A stretch of DNA of 64,000 nt from Flavobacterium oncorhynchi (GTDB taxonomy: Bacteria > Bacteroidota > Bacteroidia > Flavobacteriales > Flavobacteriaceae). Both the position numbers and the translations under genes were made by a program. Below the pieces are notes generated by a model. The model was not told the DNA's origin. It ran no database searches and was given only the letters and a program-made list of their open reading frames with translations. Every line of letters begins with the position of its first letter. The stretch's first letter is position 1. The stretch is from contig NZ_MUHA01000007.1 of NCBI RefSeq assembly GCF_002217355.1, forward strand, positions 511,770 through 575,769, read 5' to 3'. This document shows positions 49,585-58,271 of the stretch, one piece after another.

Positions 49585-50148
49585 TTATGCTTCAGTTGTT
49601 TCGTTATTCTCTTCAGCAGCAGGAGCTTCTTCAGTAGAAGCTTCTACTTCAGCAACTTCTTCAACTGCAGGAGTTGCAGCAGCGATAGCGTCAGCTTCAG
49701 CCTGAGCCGCAGCAGCTAAACGTTTAGCGTTAACTTCTTTTTCAGCTTTTAAAGCTTTAGCTTTAACATCAGCTTGAGCTTTTGTTAAACCGTCTTTTTT
49801 AGCATCAACTTTTCCAGCTTTAGCCTCTAACCAAGCAGCTAATTTAGCATCAGCTTGTTCTTGAGTTAAAGCACCTTTACGAATACCTCCATCAAGGTGG
49901 TGTTTCAATAAAGCACCTTTGTAAGAAAGAATTGCTCTAGCAGTATCAGTTGGTTGTGCACCATTGTGTAACCATTTAACTGCACTATCAAGGTTTAAGT
50001 CGATAGTTGCTGGGTTAGTGTTTGGATTGTAAGTACCGATTTTCTCTAAGTATTTACCATCTCTTTTTGAGCGTGCATCTGCAGCTACAACCCAGTAAAA
50101 AGGTTTTCCTTTTTTACCGTGTCTTTGTAATCTAATTTTTACTGACAT
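49585..50148 (-). CDS. rpsP: 30S ribosomal protein S16 with extended Ala/Glu C-terminus
   Basis: The 187-residue protein starts with a normal S16 domain (SVKIRLQRHGKKGKPFYWVVAADARSKRDGKYLEKIGTYNPNT, 1-85). The following roughly 100 residues are lysine/alanine helices then an acidic tail ending NNETTEA. Typical bacterial S16 is near 82 residues, so over half the protein is extension. The extension may contact extra ribosomal surface and is a trait often seen in Bacteroidetes. The gene begins the rpsP-rimM unit. Confidence 0.95.
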   Translation of the reverse strand: MSVKIRLQRHGKKGKPFYWVVAADARSKRDGKYLEKIGTYNPNTNPATIDLNLDSAVKWLHNGAQPTDTARAILSYKGALLKHHLDGGIRKGALTQEQADAKLAAWLEAKAGKVDAKKDGLTKAQADVKAKALKAEKEVNAKRLAAAAQAEADAIAAATPAVEEVAEVEASTEEAPAAEENNETTEA

Positions 50149-50198
50149 AATCTTATTGATTAAATTTTGAGGTACTCGACCTCTGTTAATTAAGGGCG

Positions 50199-50206
50199 CA
50201 AAGATA
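50199..50206 (-). promoter_or_regulatory. rpsP promoter -7 box
   Basis: TATCTTTG on the minus strand, 51 bases upstream of the start; an exact TAnnTTTG. A TTG at suitable spacing was not confirmed. Confidence 0.45.
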
Positions 50207-50320
50207 TAATTTTTTTATCAATAATACGTTTCAAAAAGTATTAAATGCAATTCCAATCCAATTTTATTGATTTTTTGCCTTTTTCGATCTTATTATTGAG
50301 GCAATTATCTCTTAATGCGG

Positions 50321-50328
50321 TATTTTTG
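50321..50328 (+). promoter_or_regulatory. Promoter -7 box of the lipoprotein gene
   Basis: TATTTTTG with TTG at 50296-50298 (22-base spacer). It lies 19 bases before the start at 50347 and supports that start over an earlier in-frame ATG at 50245. Confidence 0.5.
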
Positions 50329-50346
50329 CATCAAATTGACTTAGAT

Positions 50347-50838
50347 ATGAAAAAATACTTTTATTTTTTATCGCTTTTTTTTATTGTCGCATCTTGTACA
50401 GAAGATGTAAAGTTTAATAATCCTGCTTTTCAAGGTTTAAAAGAAAATGTTTTTTGGAGAGCCCAAAGTTATAAGGCGCATTTAGGTGAAAACGGCAGTA
50501 TAGTGGTAGAAGGTTCTTTAGGGTATGAAAAGGTTATTTTGCAAATGGCTTCGACTGCAGAGCAAACTTTTACTTTAGGTAATGATGAACTTTCTAAGGC
50601 ATCATACGAAAACAAACTGTCGACAGAATTGTCTGCATTTTCAACAGGTACGGATAAAGGCAGCGGGCAAATTGTTGTTACTGATTACGATAATGTAAAC
50701 CATACGATTTCTGGAACGTTTAAATTTACTGCAGAAAATGATGATGAAACTAATACTGAAAAGCCTAAGATTAATTTTAAAGAAGGAGTCTTTTATAAAG
50801 TGCCGATTGAAGTGAGTGCTATAGAAAATAAGTTGTAG
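50347..50838 (+). CDS. Lipoprotein of unknown function (DUF6252-like)
   Basis: The 163-residue protein begins MKKYFYFLSLFFIVASCTED, with lipobox VASC (Cys17). The frame is open to 50245, but that extra part has no signal sequence and a -7 box lies inside it. The mature region is beta-rich (FWRAQSYKAHLGENGSIVVEGSLGYEKVILQMAS, SGQIVVTDYDNVNHTISGTFKF), the shape of small DUF6252-type lipoproteins. It diverges from rpsP by about 200 bases. Function unknown. Confidence 0.75.
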   Translation: MKKYFYFLSLFFIVASCTEDVKFNNPAFQGLKENVFWRAQSYKAHLGENGSIVVEGSLGYEKVILQMASTAEQTFTLGNDELSKASYENKLSTELSAFSTGTDKGSGQIVVTDYDNVNHTISGTFKFTAENDDETNTEKPKINFKEGVFYKVPIEVSAIENKL

Positions 50839-50933
50839 TTTTTTTCACAGACATAGATTCTATAGAGGAATTATTAAAATCAAAATAAAAACATAAATAA
50901 ACTAATATATAGTAGATTACAGAAAAATAAGAC

Positions 50934-50941
50934 TACATTTG
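50934..50941 (+). promoter_or_regulatory. RRM gene promoter -7 box
   Basis: TACATTTG, exact TAnnTTTG, 24 bases before the RRM start. No clear -33 TTG was seen. Confidence 0.4.
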
Positions 50942-50965
50942 CTACATTATTATAAATAAGTACAT

Positions 50966-51316
50966 ATGAACATTTTTGTTGGAAGCCTTCCATTCAGTAT
51001 TGAGGAAGCAGATTTAAGAGAGTCTTTCGAGGCTTACGGAGCAGTAGATTCAGTTAAAATTATCACTGATAAATTTACTGGAAGAAGCAAAGGTTTTGGT
51101 TTTGTTGAGATGCCAAACGATGCTGAAGCTCAAAAAGCAATTGATGAGTTGAACGGAGCTACTGTTCAAGGTCGTACAATTGTTGTAAATAAATCTGAAC
51201 CAAAACCTGAAGGTGAAAGAAGAAGCTTCAATAACAACCGTGGAGGTGATTCTCGCGGAGGTTACGGAAACAACCGTGGTGGAAACGACCGTGGTGGTAA
51301 CAGAGGAGGATATTAA
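50966..51316 (+). CDS. RNA-binding protein with one RRM and a Gly/Arg/Asn-rich tail
   Basis: The 116-residue protein has RNP2 (IFVGSLPF, residues 3-10) and RNP1 (KGFGFVEM, about 47-54), which define an RRM (residues 1-78). The tail (about 85-116) is RGG/Gly/Asn-rich. Small single-RRM glycine-tailed proteins occur in Bacteroidetes and cyanobacteria, where they bind RNA and can respond to cold. Possibly an RNA chaperone or mRNA-stability factor (inference). A terminator follows directly. Confidence 0.93.
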   Translation: MNIFVGSLPFSIEEADLRESFEAYGAVDSVKIITDKFTGRSKGFGFVEMPNDAEAQKAIDELNGATVQGRTIVVNKSEPKPEGERRSFNNNRGGDSRGGYGNNRGGNDRGGNRGGY

Positions 51317-51336
51317 TATTTTTTTCTAAATATATA

Positions 51337-51368
51337 AAAGGGATCAACTTTCGTTGATCCCTTTTTTT
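51337..51368 (+). terminator. Terminator after the RRM gene
   Basis: AAAGGGATCAAC and GTTGATCCCTTT arms with a TTTC loop, followed by T-run; a textbook rho-independent terminator. Confidence 0.93.
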
Positions 51369-51384
51369 ATGTTGTAATTTTTTT

Positions 51385-51442
51385 GTAGAGGCACCGCAGT
51401 GCGTCTAATATACCGAGGAGACGCACTGTGGTGCGCCTCTAC
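51385..51442. repeat. GTAGAGGCGC-type hairpin
   Basis: Arms GTAGAGGC and GCCTCTAC, with an inner CAGTGCGTCT / AGACGCACTG stem, form a 58-base hairpin next to the leuB stop. Same family as 6033-6076. Confidence 0.85.
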
Positions 51443-51455
51443 GATAAACATACTT

Positions 51456-52511
51456 TTATACATTCGCTGCTAGCCAGTCACCAACTTCTTTAGTGCCGTA
51501 TGCTTTGCCACCATCAGCTAAATCTTCAGTAACTATTCCTGCTTCTAAAGCTTTGTTTACAGCATCTCTCATTGCTTTTCCTTCTTCCATCAATCCGAAG
51601 TTTTCGAACATCATAGCTGCAGATAAAATAGTAGCCATTGGGTTAGCGATGTTTAATCCTGTTGCTTGCGGATAAGAACCGTGAATTGGTTCAAACAAAG
51701 ATACTTCAGCTCCCATAGAAGCAGAAGGCATTAATCCCATTGAACCAGAGATTACAGAAGCTTCGTCTGTTAAGATATCTCCAAATAAGTTTTCTGTAAT
51801 TAATACATCATAAGAGTTTGGCCATTGAACCAAACGCATGGCTACAGCATCAACAAATTCGTAGCTGACTTCAACTTCTGGATACTCTTTTTCCATTGCC
51901 TGAACGGTTTCTCTCCATAAACGAGAAGTTTCCAAAACGTTAGCTTTGTCAACGCAGCATAATTTTTTAGAACGTGTCATTGCTAATTCGAAACCTTTTT
52001 TAGCTAAACGCTGTACTTCCGTTCTTGTGTAAACACAATTGTCGTAAGCAGTATCGCCGTTGTCTTTTCTTCCTTTTTCGCCAAAGTAAATTCCGCCAGT
52101 TAATTCTCTTAAGAAAACTAAGTCAGTTCCTTCGATTCTTTCTCTTTTTAAAGGAGATTTGTCCAATAATGATGGAAAAGTAAAAGTTGGTCTTACGTTT
52201 GCGAACAAACCTAATGCTTTACGCATTTTTAGTAAACCTTGTTCTGGTCTTACAGGAGCAGAAGGATCGTTATCGTATTTAGGATGGCCAATCGCTCCAA
52301 AAAGAACGGCATCAGCATTTTTACAAACTTCGTGTGTTGAATCTGGATAAGGTTCACCTACTGCGTCAATTGCAGCAGCACCGGTTAAAGCTGGTTTCCA
52401 AGTTATTTCGTGATTGAATTTTTTTGCAATAGCATCAGATACTTTTACAGCTTCATTTATTACTTCTGGTCCGATTCCGTCTCCGGCTAAAAGAGCTATG
52501 TTTAATTTCAT
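51456..52511 (-). CDS. leuB: 3-isopropylmalate dehydrogenase
   Basis: A 351-residue NAD-dependent dehydrogenase, third step of leucine synthesis (oxidative decarboxylation of 3-isopropylmalate). [11 protein letters not shown] starts the Rossmann-like fold, [10 protein letters not shown] and [21 protein letters not shown] follow, and [15 protein letters not shown] holds the substrate-binding Arg/Tyr region. [15 protein letters not shown] is the Lys region and [14 protein letters not shown] the metal Asp region ([21 protein letters not shown] matches the NAD site). It is the last gene in the leu unit, separated from leuA by a repeat-rich spacer. Confidence 0.97.
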   Translation of the reverse strand: MKLNIALLAGDGIGPEVINEAVKVSDAIAKKFNHEITWKPALTGAAAIDAVGEPYPDSTHEVCKNADAVLFGAIGHPKYDNDPSAPVRPEQGLLKMRKALGLFANVRPTFTFPSLLDKSPLKRERIEGTDLVFLRELTGGIYFGEKGRKDNGDTAYDNCVYTRTEVQRLAKKGFELAMTRSKKLCCVDKANVLETSRLWRETVQAMEKEYPEVEVSYEFVDAVAMRLVQWPNSYDVLITENLFGDILTDEASVISGSMGLMPSASMGAEVSLFEPIHGSYPQATGLNIANPMATILSAAMMFENFGLMEEGKAMRDAVNKALEAGIVTEDLADGGKAYGTKEVGDWLAANV

Positions 52512-52519
52512 TCTATATT

Positions 52520-52672
52520 TTTTAAAAGGTTCTAAGGTTCTGAGTTGCTAAGGTTCTAAGTTTTTATTCTTAGTGACTTAGTTTTTTAAAAGGTTCTAAG
52601 GTTCTGAGTTACTAAGGTTCTAAGGTCAAAGAAAATCTTAGAACCTCAGGACCTTAGTCTCTTAGCACCTTA
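52520..52672. repeat. Tandem and inverted CTAAGGTTCTGAG repeats between leuB and leuA
   Basis: Two direct copies of AAAAGGTTCTAAGGTTCTGA (near 52523 and 52587) are followed by reversed copies ending near 52672 (CTTAGAACCTCAGGACC). It is the same family as 1138-1170 and 1755-1779 and may fold in the leuA-leuB mRNA. Confidence 0.85.
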
Positions 52673-54190
52673 AGTAATTATATTAAGCATTTTCTGCGTT
52701 GCAATAATCGCTGCAACGGTTTGGTCCGAATCTAAACCGCGGGTTTTGAATTCTTTTTCGTTGTTTACCCATGTGATGATAGTTTCGCACAACGCATCAG
52801 AACTACTTCCGGGTGGGATTCTTACTGCGTAATCAATTAATTTTGGAAGCGTTAGTTTTTTGCTTTTATAAATCTTGGATAAAGCATTCATAAAAGCATC
52901 AAACTGACCGTCGCCTTGTGCATTTTCTTCGATTATTTCATCGCCAAATTTCAGGCACAAAGTCGTAGACGGACGCATTCCTTTTGAGTGTACTAATATA
53001 TAGGACTCAATTTTTATTTTTTCTTCGTAAGTATGACTGTCCAAAACGTCGGATATAATGTATGGAAGGTCTTCTTTTGTTACGGTTTCTTTTTTGTCGC
53101 CCAATTCGATAATTCTTTGGGTAACCAATTTCAAATCTTCGTTGTTTAGTTTTAAACCTAATTCCTGAAGGTTCTTTTCGATATTGGCTTTTCCTGAAGT
53201 TTTTCCGAGAGCGTATTTTCTTTTTCTTCCAAAACGTTCCGGAAGCAAATCATTAAAATATAAATTGTTTTTGTTGTCTCCGTCGGCATGGATTCCTGCT
53301 GTTTGTGTAAAAACATTATCTCCAACAATTGGCTTGTTGGCAGGAATTCTATATCCGGTAAAAGTTTCTACCAATTTGCTTACAGAATACAAAGATGTTT
53401 CTTTGATGTTGATACTAACTTCTGGCAGATAATCGTTTATAACAGCAACAGTGCTTTCAAGCGGTGCATTTCCTGCGCGTTCTCCCATTCCGTTTACCGT
53501 AACATGAAGTCCGTTGATGCCGGCTTTTATAGCTTCCATAACATTGGCTACACTTAAATCGTAATCGTTATGCGCATGAAAATCAAAATGAATATTTGGA
53601 TATTTTGCCCTGATTTTTGAAATAAATTCAAAAGCCAAAGACGGAATTAAAACGCCTAAAGTATCAGGAAGTAAAATTCTTTTAACGGGTTGCGTAGATA
53701 AGAAATCCAAAAACTGAAAAACATATTCAGGAGAATTTCGCATTCCGTTGCTCCAGTCTTCCAGATAAACATTGGTTTCAATATTATTTTCTTTTGCTAA
53801 AGCAATAATTTGAGCGATTTCAGAAAAATGCTGTTCCGGAGTTTTTTTTAATTGATGCGTTAAGTGATTCATCGAGCCTTTGGTCAATAAATTCTGTACT
53901 TTGGCGCCGGCTTTTTTCATCCATTCAATTGAAACACCTCCGTCAACAAATGTCAGAACTTCGATTCTTTCAATATAGCCGCGTTCTTCGGCCCATGTCG
54001 TAATGCCTTTTACGGCTTGAAATTCTCCTTCGCTCACGCGTGCCGAAGCAATTTCGATTCTATCAATATTTAATTCCTCCAACAATAATTGCGCAATGGT
54101 TAGTTTTTCTGCAGCAGAAAATGATACTCCTGAGGTTTGTTCACCATCACGAAGTGTCGTATCCATTATTTCAATTTTTCTTTTTTCCAT
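52670..54190 (-). CDS. leuA: 2-isopropylmalate synthase (or citramalate synthase)
   Basis: The 506-residue enzyme has the DmpG/LeuA pattern MDTTLRDGEQTSGVSFSAAEKL (Asp10 metal region), HFDFHAHNDYDLSV (metal His), VTVNGMGERAGNAPLES, and a C-terminal regulatory domain (KGMRPSTTLCLKFGD, VRIPPGSSSDALCETIITW). It condenses 2-ketoisovalerate and acetyl-CoA in leucine synthesis. Citramalate synthase (CimA) is hard to exclude by eye, but the leu neighbours favour LeuA. Length is normal for a LeuA with the regulatory domain. Confidence 0.9.
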   Translation of the reverse strand: MEKRKIEIMDTTLRDGEQTSGVSFSAAEKLTIAQLLLEELNIDRIEIASARVSEGEFQAVKGITTWAEERGYIERIEVLTFVDGGVSIEWMKKAGAKVQNLLTKGSMNHLTHQLKKTPEQHFSEIAQIIALAKENNIETNVYLEDWSNGMRNSPEYVFQFLDFLSTQPVKRILLPDTLGVLIPSLAFEFISKIRAKYPNIHFDFHAHNDYDLSVANVMEAIKAGINGLHVTVNGMGERAGNAPLESTVAVINDYLPEVSINIKETSLYSVSKLVETFTGYRIPANKPIVGDNVFTQTAGIHADGDNKNNLYFNDLLPERFGRKRKYALGKTSGKANIEKNLQELGLKLNNEDLKLVTQRIIELGDKKETVTKEDLPYIISDVLDSHTYEEKIKIESYILVHSKGMRPSTTLCLKFGDEIIEENAQGDGQFDAFMNALSKIYKSKKLTLPKLIDYAVRIPPGSSSDALCETIITWVNNEKEFKTRGLDSDQTVAAIIATQKMLNIIT

Positions 54191-54229
54191 TATTATATTG
54201 TTAGCTTTTGAGTATAAGTCAGATGCTTT

Positions 54230-54802
54230 TTATTTTTTTGTGATCAGAATTAAACCTGTTGACCAGCACATTTTAGTCAATTGAATGTCTGTTCTGTTTT
54301 CTAAATCCTGAATAAGTCTTTCGACATTTTTATCATGATTTGCAGGCCAGTTTCGTTGCGGAAGCATATCATCAATTAAATAAATTCCGCCTGAGTTTAA
54401 TAAGTTTAATGTTTCTTCCAAAACAACATATTTACCAGGCCAGGCATCGGCAAAAATTAAATCGAATTTTTCGCCTTTATAATTTAAAATCCATTTTTCA
54501 GCATCATCGCAAACAAATGAAATGTTTGATTTTTGAAAGTACTTTTTGGCAACATTTTGATATTCGGCTAAATTGTCAATGGAAATCAAGTTTGAATTTT
54601 CGTTCATTCCTTCAACCATCCACGCAAGTGATAATCCGGTTCCTGTTCCTAATTCTAAAAAATGACCATCTATTTTTGTAGCGATTAATGTTCTAAGAAA
54701 ACTTCCTGTTTGTAAATCGGATGGCATTGAAAACGAAATTTTTTCAGAATCAATTTTGATTTCTGAGTATGATTTTGGTAATACAATACTATTGTCATTC
54801 AT
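54230..54802 (-). CDS. SAM-dependent methyltransferase inside the leu operon
   Basis: A 190-residue O-methyltransferase-like protein: FLELGTGTGLSLAWMVEGM (motif I), NLISIDNLAEYQN (motif II acid), FDLIFADAWPGKYVV (motif with Asp) and GGIYLIDDMLPQRNW. It lies 39 bases before the leuA start in the direction of transcription and 120 bases after leuD, so it is probably co-transcribed with the leucine genes. It has no obvious role in leucine synthesis. It may be an accessory gene inserted in the operon, or methylate an unrelated metabolite. Substrate unknown. Confidence 0.85.
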   Translation of the reverse strand: MNDNSIVLPKSYSEIKIDSEKISFSMPSDLQTGSFLRTLIATKIDGHFLELGTGTGLSLAWMVEGMNENSNLISIDNLAEYQNVAKKYFQKSNISFVCDDAEKWILNYKGEKFDLIFADAWPGKYVVLEETLNLLNSGGIYLIDDMLPQRNWPANHDKNVERLIQDLENRTDIQLTKMCWSTGLILITKK

Positions 54803-54922
54803 TTTAGAAAGTTATAAATTAGGTTATACGTCGCTATTTATATCAGTTTTTAAATATAAAGCAGTTACGAAACTCAACTATAAAGTTGAAGTTTACGTAA
54901 CTGCATTTTTATAGGTTGATGG

Positions 54923-55519
54923 TTAGTAAGGAAGTTTATCAGCAAAAGCCTGAATATCTTCTTTAATATTTTGCAAATAGTCAATGTCATCAAAACCATT
55001 GATCATGTTGTTCTTTTTGTATCCGTTAATCGCAAAAGATTCTGATTGGCCAGTTGCCAATAGAGTAATCGTTTGGTTTGGTAAGTTGATTTCTAATTCT
55101 GTTTTTGGATCAGCTTCAATGGTGTTGAAAATAGTTTCAGCAAATTCTGGGCTGACCTGAACAGGTAAAACACCAATATTTAAACAGTTTCCTTTAAAGA
55201 TATCTGCAAAGAAACTAGAAACTACAGCTCTAAAACCGTAATCGTAAACTGCCCAAGCAGCGTGTTCTCTTGAAGATCCTGAACCGAAGTTTTTTCCTCC
55301 AACAAGAATTTTCCCAGAATAAGTAGAGTCGTTTAAAACGAAATCAGCTTTTGGAGTATCATCTCCATTATATCTCCAGTCTCTAAAAAGGTTATCTCCA
55401 AAACCTTCACGTTTTGTAGCTTTTAAGAAACGAGCCGGGATGATTTGATCTGTATCGACGTTCTCAATTGGCAGTGGCACTGCACTGCTGGTAAGTATAT
55501 TAAATTTATCGTATGCCAT
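54923..55519 (-). CDS. leuD: 3-isopropylmalate dehydratase small subunit
   Basis: A 198-residue subunit. [15 protein letters not shown] is the N-terminal conserved block, [52 protein letters not shown] is the swivel-domain core with the catalytic Ser-Arg-Glu (SSREHA), and the end [17 protein letters not shown] is typical. With LeuC it isomerises 2- to 3-isopropylmalate. It follows leuC with a 170-base spacer that contains a hairpin repeat. Confidence 0.96.
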   Translation of the reverse strand: MAYDKFNILTSSAVPLPIENVDTDQIIPARFLKATKREGFGDNLFRDWRYNGDDTPKADFVLNDSTYSGKILVGGKNFGSGSSREHAAWAVYDYGFRAVVSSFFADIFKGNCLNIGVLPVQVSPEFAETIFNTIEADPKTELEINLPNQTITLLATGQSESFAINGYKKNNMINGFDDIDYLQNIKEDIQAFADKLPY

Positions 55520-55535
55520 TTTGATTTTTGATTTT

Positions 55536-55675
55536 AGATTAACGATTTCTGATTTTAGATTTGTTGTTGTATCTTAAAATAGTAATCGTTAATGTTTTTT
55601 GTAAAATGTAAATTGAAATTTTAGAAGATTTTTTAATGAAGCTTATCGAAATCTGAAATCAAAAATCGTTAATCT
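55536..55675. repeat. Inverted repeat in the leuC-leuD spacer
   Basis: Arms 55536-55560 and 55651-55675 are reverse complements with two mismatches (AGATTAACGATTT...). A third copy is at 48981-49005. In the mRNA this could form a stem between leuC and leuD. Confidence 0.85.
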
Positions 55676-55689
55676 TCATTCCTAAATCT

Positions 55690-57084
55690 TTAAAAAAGCT
55701 CTCTCGGATCAGTTAGTTTTCCTGTAACAGCGGCAGCAGCAGCCATAATTGGACTTGCAAGAAGCGTTCTTGATCCAGGACCTTGACGACCTTCAAAGTT
55801 TCTGTTTGAAGTACTTACTGCGTATTTTCCAGCAGGAACTTTATCATCATTCATCGCTAAACAAGCAGAACAACCCGGCTGACGTAATACGAAACCAGCT
55901 TCAGTCAAAATATCTAAGATACCTTCTTCTTTAATCTGAGCTTCAACAACGTGAGAACCCGGAACTAACCAAGCGGTAACATTATCAGCTTTTTTTCTTC
56001 CTTTTACAATTTCGGCGAAAGCTCTAAAATCTTCAATACGTCCGTTTGTACAGCTTCCTAAGAAAACATAATCAATTGGTTTTCCAATCATAACATCGTC
56101 TTCACTGAAGCCCATATAAGCTAACGATTTTTTGTACGTTTCCTCACCGCCTTCAACTTCTTTCGCACTTGGGATATGTTTTGAAATACCAATTCCCATT
56201 CCAGGATTAGTACCATAAGTAATCATTGGTTCAATGTCTGAAGCCTTGATGTTTAATTCAGCATCAAAAACAGCATCAGCATCAGTTTTTAAAGTTTTCC
56301 AATATTCAACAGCTTTTGTCCAAGCTTCTCCTTTTGGAGCGTATAATCTTCCTTCAAGGAAATCGAAAGTAGTTTGGTCAGGAGCGATCATTCCTCCACG
56401 AGCACCCATTTCGATACTTAAATTACAAACTGTCATACGACCTTCCATAGTCATGTTTTCAAAAACATCACCAGCATATTCAACAAAATATCCTGTACCT
56501 CCAGAAGTAGTTAATTGGGCAATAATATAAAGTGCAACGTCTTTTGGACCAACACCTTTGCTTAATTGACCGTTTACGTTAATACGCATTTTCTTTGGTT
56601 TTGGCTGCATAATACATTGTGTAGAAAGCACCATCTCAACCTCAGATGTTCCAATACCAAAAGCAATAGCTCCAAAAGCACCGTGAGTAGATGTGTGAGA
56701 ATCGCCGCAAACAATAGTAGCACCTGGCAAAGTAATTCCGTTTTCAGGACCAACTACGTGTACAATTCCATTTTTTTGGTGACCTAATCCCCAGTGCGAA
56801 ATTCCGTATTCGTTAGCATTATCTTCAAGAGCTTGAAGCTGGTTAGCAGATAAAGGATCTTGAACTGGTAAATGTTGGTTTATGGTTGGTGTATTGTGGT
56901 CGGCAGTTGCAAAAGTACGTTGTGGGTATAAAACGTTAACGCCTCTTGATTTTAATCCTAAAAAAGCAACAGGACTCGTAACTTCATGAATGAAATGGCG
57001 GTCAATAAAAAACACATCTGGTCCATCTTCAATTTTACGCACTACATGTGAATCCCATACTTTGTCAAATAATGTCTTACTCAT
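55690..57084 (-). CDS. leuC: 3-isopropylmalate dehydratase large subunit
   Basis: A 464-residue aconitase-fold protein. [31 protein letters not shown] carries the first cluster Cys, [17 protein letters not shown] the second, and [15 protein letters not shown] the third of the [4Fe-4S] site. It forms the cluster-binding part of isopropylmalate isomerase with LeuD. It is the first gene of the leucine unit, so the promoter at 57149-57178 should drive leuC-leuD-methyltransferase-leuA-leuB. Confidence 0.97.
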   Translation of the reverse strand: MSKTLFDKVWDSHVVRKIEDGPDVFFIDRHFIHEVTSPVAFLGLKSRGVNVLYPQRTFATADHNTPTINQHLPVQDPLSANQLQALEDNANEYGISHWGLGHQKNGIVHVVGPENGITLPGATIVCGDSHTSTHGAFGAIAFGIGTSEVEMVLSTQCIMQPKPKKMRINVNGQLSKGVGPKDVALYIIAQLTTSGGTGYFVEYAGDVFENMTMEGRMTVCNLSIEMGARGGMIAPDQTTFDFLEGRLYAPKGEAWTKAVEYWKTLKTDADAVFDAELNIKASDIEPMITYGTNPGMGIGISKHIPSAKEVEGGEETYKKSLAYMGFSEDDVMIGKPIDYVFLGSCTNGRIEDFRAFAEIVKGRKKADNVTAWLVPGSHVVEAQIKEEGILDILTEAGFVLRQPGCSACLAMNDDKVPAGKYAVSTSNRNFEGRQGPGSRTLLASPIMAAAAAVTGKLTDPRELF

Positions 57085-57148
57085 TTTTATTTTTTTTAAA
57101 TGTAATTTCTATAACTACAGCATTTTCCTGTTCATTATAATAGCAAAA

Positions 57149-57178
57149 CAAAAGTAAAAAAAGATACAAAGGCGTCAA
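57149..57178 (-). promoter_or_regulatory. leu operon promoter
   Basis: On the minus strand: TTGACG (TTG 57178-57176), 19 bases, TACTTTTG (57156-57149), a full Bacteroidetes -33/-7 pair about 65 bases upstream of leuC. No leucine-codon leader peptide was seen between it and leuC. Confidence 0.6.
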
Positions 57179-57686
57179 TTTCAATATTTCATTATATACG
57201 ATACCCAAACTAAAATACAAATTGCGAAATGGCTTTTTTCGTCTTTAATTTTTGTCTAGAAAGGGATAAGGAATTGATTTTGTTTTTCTTTTTTTGCTTA
57301 AATCCTGCTTAATTGTTTTTTGTTTTGATAGTTTGCAAATTTATTTCAAAATAGCTGTAAAAAAGAGCATTTTGTTTGAAAATATGTAACAAATTGAGTA
57401 AAAATAGTAATAATTAGTAGTTTTGGATTCTTTTTTTTGTTTTTGAAATCAGGTGTTTAAACACTTTTATAAGCATTTAGAATTAGATTTTAGAAACATT
57501 TTTAATGTCTTTTTTTAGATAAAATAATACGACATCCAAGAAGTGTATTTTTTTGTTTTTTAGAATGAAATTAAATGAAAACTAAAATATCATAATTGGT
57601 AAATTGATTGATTATGACAACTAGCTGACAATTACTTTTAAAAAGAACTTCTAATATTGGAACCTCTAATTTTAAATAAATATACC
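57179..57686. other. Long non-coding spacer between leuC and the DUF417 gene
   Basis: AT-rich with no credible ORF. It contains the perfect palindrome GTGTTTAAACAC at 57453-57464. Possible start signals for the DUF417 gene were not identified. Confidence 0.5.
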
Positions 57687-58106
57687 ATGAATTTAAATCA
57701 ATTCGCTTACACATTGGGAGTTTTAGGAACAGTAATTATTTTAATCTGGGTAGGTCTTTTCAAATTTACTGTCGTCGAAGCTGAAGCAATAAAAGGTTTG
57801 GTCGAGAATCATTTTGTAATGAGCTGGATGTATAAAGTTATGTCAGTACAGCAGGTTTCTAATTTTATCGGAATTTTTGAAGTTCTGACTGGGCTGGGAT
57901 TACTTGCATCTTTATTTCTTAAGAGAATCGGTCTTTATGCTGGCTGCGCTTCTGCTATCATATTTATTACAACATTAAGTTTTTTAATCACAACTCCTGG
58001 TGTTTTTAAAAGTGTAGAAGGTTTTCCCGTAACTGATTTTTTTATTTTAAAAGATATTCCATATTTGGCAATTTCGTTAATGGTTTGTGTAAAAGGGAAG
58101 GAATAA
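57687..58106 (+). CDS. DUF417/YkgB-family small membrane protein
   Basis: The 139-residue protein begins at the ATG at 57687 (MNLNQFAYTLGVLGTVIILIWVGLFKFT). An in-frame ATG ten codons earlier adds nothing family-like. It has four hydrophobic helices, with FKFTVVEAEAIKGLVENHFVMSWMYKVMSVQQVSNFIGIFEV between the first and second, the core of the DUF417 family. The family is found in many bacteria but its function is unclear. It stands alone between the leucine genes and dnaE. Confidence 0.85.
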   Translation: MNLNQFAYTLGVLGTVIILIWVGLFKFTVVEAEAIKGLVENHFVMSWMYKVMSVQQVSNFIGIFEVLTGLGLLASLFLKRIGLYAGCASAIIFITTLSFLITTPGVFKSVEGFPVTDFFILKDIPYLAISLMVCVKGKE

Positions 58107-58225
58107 AATAAGTGCTTTTCTTAACAAATTCACTAGTTGAATTGTTTAAAAAAAGACTAAATTTGAAATTCCTCTATTCTATATTTTGCTATTTTGTACA
58201 GCGCATTAAATCAGTGTTTTATGTG

Positions 58226-58258
58226 TTGTAAAATTTGGATTTTGGAACTTTAATTTTG
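58226..58258 (+). promoter_or_regulatory. dnaE promoter
   Basis: TTG at 58226-58228, 22 bases, TAATTTTG at 58251-58258; 14 bases before the dnaE ATG, giving a very short leader. Confidence 0.5.
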
Positions 58259-58271
58259 CCTTTTTAAACTT

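Noticed and set aside
50245..50346. Longer start for the lipoprotein gene
   Set aside because: It would disrupt the lipobox signal and a -7 box lies inside it.
57085..57686. Leucine leader peptide or T-box attenuator before leuC
   Set aside because: No leucine-codon run, T-box sequence or terminator-antiterminator pair was seen between the promoter and leuC.
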